Assembly (NCBI RefSeq): GCF_016862075.1
Contig: NZ_BOMG01000042.1
Location: 339,850-403,849 of the forward strand
Reading direction: 5' to 3'
DNA length: 64,000 nucleotides
From: Actinoplanes couchii
GTDB taxonomy: Bacteria > Actinomycetota > Actinomycetes > Mycobacteriales > Micromonosporaceae
Shown here: one piece after another, positions 59,809 through 64,000 of the stretch
Numbering within the stretch: position 1 is the stretch's first letter
Layout of the letters: the number at the start of each line of letters is the position of its first letter
Translations under genes and position numbers: made by a program
Notes under the pieces: model-generated
What the model was told of the DNA's origin: nothing
Databases searched by the model: none
What the model saw: the letters and a program-made list of their open reading frames with translations, nothing else

Positions 59809-60165
59809 ATGACCGAGAAGAACGCGATCACGACTGGCGTCGAGGAGCTGGCCCGGACGGTGGCTCGACAGTCGCCGTGGGAGAAAGGCCTCGGGCCGGA
59901 GCAGCGGCGCGAGGCGTGGCTGGGGAGGCTGGCCGCGCTGGAGCAGATCCGGGTGGAGGCCGCCCGGCAGGCGGAGACCGCGGCGGCCCGGGCTGTCGAG
60001 TTCGGCGCCGATCCTCAGGAGGTCGCCGACGTGACGGGGCGGGGTGGCCGGCGCTGGGCGTGGCTGTTCGGCCGGGGCGGCCGGACGGCCGGTGCGGGGC
60101 TGGGGACGCTGTCGGCGCACGGCCGGGCGGCGAGCATCCGACGGGACAACCTGCCGCCGGTCTGA
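59809..60165 (+). CDS. Hypothetical basic protein
   Basis: 118 residues, highly charged. Residues about 10-75 form a continuous helix or coiled coil (ELARTVARQSPWEKGLG, AALEQIRVEAARQAETAAAR), and the C-terminal part is Gly/Arg-rich (TGRGGRRWAWLFGRGG). There are no transmembrane segments and the family is not recognised. It lies 66 bases after the CYP102 stop; the 18-base gap to the convergent ATPase gene contains a 12-base palindrome of no clear role. Confidence 0.6.
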   Translation: MTEKNAITTGVEELARTVARQSPWEKGLGPEQRREAWLGRLAALEQIRVEAARQAETAAARAVEFGADPQEVADVTGRGGRRWAWLFGRGGRTAGAGLGTLSAHGRAASIRRDNLPPV

Positions 60166-60183
60166 CGCGTCGACGCGCCCGGG

Positions 60184-63100
60184 TCAGAGGTCGGAGGCGG
60201 CCACCCGGTTGCGGCCGGACTGTTTGGCCTCGTAGAGGGCGTCGTCGGCCAGTTTCAGGAGGCGTTCCGGGAGGGCTCCGGGGGTGGGGTCGGCGGCGGC
60301 TATGCCGATGCTCACCGTCACCCGGCCCAGCGGGGCGGTGGCGTGCGGCTCGTTCAGGTCGGCCACCGCCCGGCAGATGCGTTCGGCGGCGGCTCGGGCG
60401 TCCTCCAACGCGGTTTCCGGCATGACTATGCAGAACTCCTCGCCGCCGTACCGGGCCACCAGGTCGGTGGAGCGCACGTTCCCGTACAGGACCTTCGCCA
60501 CTCGGCGCAGGCACTCGTCGCCGCCCTGGTGGCCGTAGTGGTCGTTGTAGAGCTTGAAGCCGTCTATGTCGATCATGGCTAGGGCCAGGGGTTCCTCGGA
60601 GCGGGACGCGCGGGCCCACTCGTGGTCGAGGGTCTCGTCCAGGCGGCGGCGGTTCGGCAGGCCGGTCAGCGGGTCGGTGATGATGAGGTGTTCGAGGCGG
60701 CGGTTGGCCTCGTTGAGTTCCTCGGTGCGCTTGGTGACCAGTTGCTCGAGGTTGGCGTAGAGCTGGGCGTTGTCCAGGGAGACCGTGAGTTGTCCGGCGA
60801 GCATCATCACCGCGTTCAGCCGGGCGGTGGTGAAGCTGCGGCGGGTGAGCCGGTTCTCCAGCACGAGCATGGCCCGGAGGGTGCCCTGGTTGAGGATGGG
60901 GGCGACGAGCAGGGAGCAGTGTTCGGCGTCGGCGAGGTAGGGGTCGCGGTTGACGCGGTCGTCGGTGCGGGCGTCGTCGACGATCATGGGTTCGCGGGTG
61001 CGTTCGGCGTAGCGCACCGCCGATTCGGGCAGTGGGTGTCCGGTGGGTAGCCAGGTTCCGGTGGTGGGGTCCGCGAGCAGCAGGTGTACGGCGGTGGCCC
61101 CGGTCATCGCGCCGAGGACCTGTTCCACGGTGGCGCGCAGCTGATCCAGATCGGTCTCCGAGCTGAACGCGCGTGCCGCTTCCAGCACGCCGACCAGGTC
61201 GATGGCGTCGGCGGACAGGTTCACGCTCGAGGTCACCTCCACGCGGGCCGGGGCGGCACCGGCCAGGAACGTGTGCTCCGCCGTCAACTGCCGGACCTTG
61301 CCGTGGGCGCCCCACCGCTGGTAGGCGTCCCGGGCGTCGGCGAGCAGACGGCGCCCGGTGTGCCGCATGCCGTGGTCCAGGTGGCACAGTCCGGCGTGTT
61401 CGGTGATCAGCGCCGCCTGCCAGGGCCGGTTCACCTCGGACACCGCGGACAGCGCCTCGTCGAAGAGCCACACGGCGGCGGGCAGGTCGCCGCTGACCCA
61501 CGCGTAGGTGGCCGCGGCGAAGTGGTGCAGGTGCCGGAAGTTGACCGGGTTGTCGTCGGCCCGGGCGGCCAGGAAATCACGGCTGCGGGCGGCGTCGGCG
61601 AGCGCTTCCCGGCGTACCAGATCGTCGGTGGCGGTGGTGGCGCGCACTGCCGCACCCAGAACGGCCACCGTGTGTGCCTGCGCCTCGAGGTAGTTGCCCT
61701 GCGCGTCGGGCACCAGCGCCAGAGCCGCCGCACCGGACCGGGCCAGCGCCTCGTCGTCGCGGTGGACGGCGGCGTTCAGCGCCCGCAGCACCTCGAACCC
61801 GGCGCGGCCCGGCGCGTTGCCGGACAGGTTGTCCAGCAGTTCCTGCTCGGTGGTCTCGTCGTCGCCGAGCCGTCCGGGCAGCCGGTTCTCGCCGCGCATC
61901 GACCTGATGAACTGGCGGGCGGCCAGGAAGTACGGCGTGCCCTGCGGGTACCCGATCCGTTCGGTGAACGTGACGGCCGCTTCCACCTCGGCGTCCAGGA
62001 CGGCCAGGTCGTCGAGGTCGAGGCCCTGCGGCACGGTCACGAACCAGGTGTTGGCGGCCCAGGTCAGATCACCGGCGCGGAGCAGTCCGTCGCGGGCGTC
62101 GTGGGCGGCCCGGATCGAGTTCTCCAACGGCTCGAACCAGCCGATGCCGGCGAAGGCGTGCAGCATCCGGGTCTGCGAGGTGGCCGGTTCCCAGCCGTTG
62201 GCCTCGCCGATCGGCAGGACCCGCCGGATTGCCCGGTAGCCGTCGCGGTAGTCACCGGAGCGGGCGGTGACGAAGCTGATGTGGCCGAGCGCGCCGAGCA
62301 GTTCCCGGGACGGCCCGCCGCGCGCCCACATCGCGAACGCGGTCACCACCAGCCACACCATCGTCAGGTGGTCGCCCCGGAACATCGCGACGGTGACCAG
62401 CGGGTCGATCACCCGGGCGGCGGCCAGCGCGCGCGGGTCGGTGAGCCGGGCGGTGTCGTCCGGTTCGGTGGCCAGCCAGGCGCGGAAGACGGCCAGCCCG
62501 TCGTGCACCTCGCGGCCGATCCCGTCCGGGCCGGGGATGGTCATGTCCAGTTCGGCCAGGATCTCCCGGCCCAGGTCGAACGCGTCGTCCAGCCGCCCGC
62601 GGCTCATCAGGCTGAGGATCTGGTCGCGGGCCGTCCCGGTGCTGCCGGCCGCGCGCAGCTCGGCGAAGACCTCGTCGGCCTGCTCGAACCGGCCGAGCGC
62701 GCAGAGCGTGCCGTGCCAGGCGACAAGCGTCTCCCGGTGGTCGGCGCTGTCCGGGGTGAACGCGGTCAGCGCGGCGGCCAGGAACACCTCGGCCGATGTC
62801 TGGTCGCTCCCGGACCGGGCGATGGCCGCGGCCCGGCGCAGCAGCGTGGCGGCGGTCTGCCGTTCGGCGGGGTCGGTGACCAGGTGCAGTGCGGCCCGGT
62901 ACTGCTGGGCGGCGGCCAGCGGGTGGGTGCCGTCGGCGGCGAGCCGCCGCGCGAGACTCAGGGCGAGCCTTTCCCGGTCTTCGCCGTACGCGGCCTGCTG
63001 CACCCGGTCGTGGCGGAACGCCGCCTGTTCGCCGACGATGATCAGGCCGTCCTCGACCGCGGGCCGGAGCAGGGTGTCGAGGGTGTCCGGGGGATGACCG

Positions 63101-64000
63101 GTGGCGATGGCGAGCAGGTCCGGGGAGACCTCGGCGCCGAGTCCGGCCATCGCCTCGACCAGTTCGCGGGTGGCTGTGGGCAGTGCCGCGATCCGTTCGG
63201 CGAGCAGGCTGACCACGTCGCCCTGGCTGACGAACCGGCGGACCGTGCCCGGATCCCAGCGCCATCCGTCCCCGTGGGGGACCAGGGCGCCGTCGCGGCG
63301 CAGCGCGTTGAGCAGCTCGATGGTGTCGAACGGGTTCCCGCCGGTCCGCTCGGCGAGGGCCACGGCCAGCGGCACGGCCTGTCCGGGGGAGATCCGCAGG
63401 ATGTCGGCGAGCAGGACACCGAGGTCACCGGTCGGCAGGCTGGCCAACCGCAGGACTGCGGTGTTGCCGCCGGTCCGCCGGATCCGGGCCACCACGTTGC
63501 TGAGCGGGTGGGTCTCGTCGACCTCCGCCTCGCGGTAGGCGCCGACCACGAACACGCCGGTCAGGTCGGGGTGGGCGAGCATGTCGTCGAGGAAGCCGAG
63601 GGCGGTCGGGCCGGCCCACTGCAGGTCGTCGATGAAGATGATCAGTGGCCGGTCGGCGTCGGCCACCCCGCGGAGCAGGTCACGGCCCATCCGCTGGATC
63701 CGGTGGATCGCGTGCCACGGGTCGTCGGCGGCCTCCGGTTCGACACCGAGCAACGTCGCGAACGGCGGCAGGACCGCCGCGGCCAGCCCGGCGTTGCTGC
63801 CGAACCTCTCCAGCAGGATTCGCCGGATCCGGGTGACCTCGTCGTCGGTCTCGGCGAGCAGTTGGCTGCCGATGGCGCAGAACGCCTGGCGGACGGCGTC
63901 GGCGCCGAGGTCCCGGCGGTACTGGTCGAACTTGCCGCTGACGAACCGGCGGCCTGAGGTGCGCAGTTGGTTGATCAGGGCGGTCTTGCCGACGCCGGGT
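60184..64000 (-). CDS. AAA ATPase-GAF-GGDEF signalling protein (partial)
   Basis: About 1270 residues visible; the N-terminus runs off the right edge. It opens in the P-loop GVGKTALI, then the RecA-like core (PLIIFIDDLQWAGPTALGFL as Walker B; VVGAYREAE), a long helical repeat region, a GAF domain (about 470 to 310 residues from the C-terminus; VHLLLADPTTGTWLP and SLLVAPILNQGTLRAML), a coiled linker (LEQLVTKRTEELNEANRRLE) and an intact GGDEF domain with GGEEF and the RSTD inhibitory-site motif five residues before it. Similar proteins often have a Ser/Thr kinase domain further upstream, not visible here. A ligand-sensing ATPase coupled to c-di-GMP output is likely. Confidence 0.85.
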   Translation of the reverse strand, partial: PGVGKTALINQLRTSGRRFVSGKFDQYRRDLGADAVRQAFCAIGSQLLAETDDEVTRIRRILLERFGSNAGLAAAVLPPFATLLGVEPEAADDPWHAIHRIQRMGRDLLRGVADADRPLIIFIDDLQWAGPTALGFLDDMLAHPDLTGVFVVGAYREAEVDETHPLSNVVARIRRTGGNTAVLRLASLPTGDLGVLLADILRISPGQAVPLAVALAERTGGNPFDTIELLNALRRDGALVPHGDGWRWDPGTVRRFVSQGDVVSLLAERIAALPTATRELVEAMAGLGAEVSPDLLAIATGHPPDTLDTLLRPAVEDGLIIVGEQAAFRHDRVQQAAYGEDRERLALSLARRLAADGTHPLAAAQQYRAALHLVTDPAERQTAATLLRRAAAIARSGSDQTSAEVFLAAALTAFTPDSADHRETLVAWHGTLCALGRFEQADEVFAELRAAGSTGTARDQILSLMSRGRLDDAFDLGREILAELDMTIPGPDGIGREVHDGLAVFRAWLATEPDDTARLTDPRALAAARVIDPLVTVAMFRGDHLTMVWLVVTAFAMWARGGPSRELLGALGHISFVTARSGDYRDGYRAIRRVLPIGEANGWEPATSQTRMLHAFAGIGWFEPLENSIRAAHDARDGLLRAGDLTWAANTWFVTVPQGLDLDDLAVLDAEVEAAVTFTERIGYPQGTPYFLAARQFIRSMRGENRLPGRLGDDETTEQELLDNLSGNAPGRAGFEVLRALNAAVHRDDEALARSGAAALALVPDAQGNYLEAQAHTVAVLGAAVRATTATDDLVRREALADAARSRDFLAARADDNPVNFRHLHHFAAATYAWVSGDLPAAVWLFDEALSAVSEVNRPWQAALITEHAGLCHLDHGMRHTGRRLLADARDAYQRWGAHGKVRQLTAEHTFLAGAAPARVEVTSSVNLSADAIDLVGVLEAARAFSSETDLDQLRATVEQVLGAMTGATAVHLLLADPTTGTWLPTGHPLPESAVRYAERTREPMIVDDARTDDRVNRDPYLADAEHCSLLVAPILNQGTLRAMLVLENRLTRRSFTTARLNAVMMLAGQLTVSLDNAQLYANLEQLVTKRTEELNEANRRLEHLIITDPLTGLPNRRRLDETLDHEWARASRSEEPLALAMIDIDGFKLYNDHYGHQGGDECLRRVAKVLYGNVRSTDLVARYGGEEFCIVMPETALEDARAAAERICRAVADLNEPHATAPLGRVTVSIGIAAADPTPGALPERLLKLADDALYEAKQSGRNRVAASDL

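Noticed and set aside
60166..60177. CGCGTCGACGCG palindrome as a terminator
   Set aside because: There is no loop and no T-run; a 12-base self-complementary run is expected by chance in this composition.
61084..63957. Long + strand frame opposite the ATPase-GAF-GGDEF gene
   Set aside because: Antisense to intact GAF and GGDEF motifs; composition is typical of a shadow frame.
1..64000. CRISPR arrays, tRNA/rRNA genes, transposases or prophage
   Set aside because: No regularly spaced direct repeats, tRNA-like cloverleaf or transposase/integrase signature was seen on either strand.

Overview
The window is chromosomal DNA from a very GC-rich actinobacterium. Nearly every third codon position is G or C, GTG and TTG starts are common, and 3' ends are tightly packed. 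The gene content fits a soil filamentous actinomycete, most likely a Micromonosporaceae member such as Actinoplanes: many TetR regulators paired with SDR, MFS and P450 genes, a mycothiol-nitroreductase-type DsbA protein, a cutinase, a Ser/Thr kinase, RecBCD and a CYP102-type P450. The lineage is an inference from style, not from a marker gene. I saw no rRNA, tRNA, CRISPR array, transposase or prophage. No gene-free stretch exceeds about 165 bases.

Layout. 1-9.5 kb: small regulator/enzyme pairs (MmyB-type XRE with an SDR; MerR with a deaminase and a DsbA-like protein), a DUF4262 protein, a SagB-type flavoenzyme, then a ferredoxin/P450/TetR/DHA2-exporter unit with the same TetR-like operator at both of its promoters. 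9.6-17.2 kb: two P-loop NTPases of STAND type separated by two small ORFs, a cyclase-family hydrolase and a phospholipase D-like protein. 17.2-29.4 kb: the most striking region. A tightly overlapping MORC-like GHKL ATPase / PD-(D/E)XK nuclease / Z1 helicase operon diverges from a 1971-residue protein (transglutaminase-like + DUF4011 + UPF1-type helicase + Vsr-like nuclease + DUF3320) and a small chaperone-like protein. This has the content of an anti-invader system of the MORC-linked class, but no DNA methyltransferase is in the window. 29.4-37.7 kb: a recC-recB-recD operon. 37.8-44.3 kb: a DraG-phosphatase fusion, two CobW proteins under a Zur box, a TetR/SDR pair and a second DHA2 exporter. 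44.4-50.9 kb: a cutinase, a methyltransferase, a Ser/Thr kinase, two exported small proteins and a TetR/SDR pair with a long palindrome. 50.2-56.1 kb: TetR/alcohol dehydrogenase, TetR, YCII, DUF4038 glycoside hydrolase and GGDEF genes. 56.1-64 kb: a TetR gene next to a CYP102-type self-sufficient P450 broken by one frameshift, a small hypothetical gene, and a large ATPase-GAF-GGDEF protein that runs off the right edge.

How the genes work together. Most accessory genes sit in divergent regulator/enzyme pairs, and seven intergenic regions carry clear dyads that look like the regulator's own operator. In the defence region, stop/start overlaps (ATGA and an 8-base overlap) tie the MORC, nuclease and Z1 genes into one translationally coupled unit. 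The giant helicase gene is transcribed away from them, with only 147 bases between. recC-recB-recD is similarly coupled. Two reading frames appear broken by a single base (the SDR at 0.8-1.6 kb and CYP102 at 58.3 kb); these are either recent decay or sequence error.
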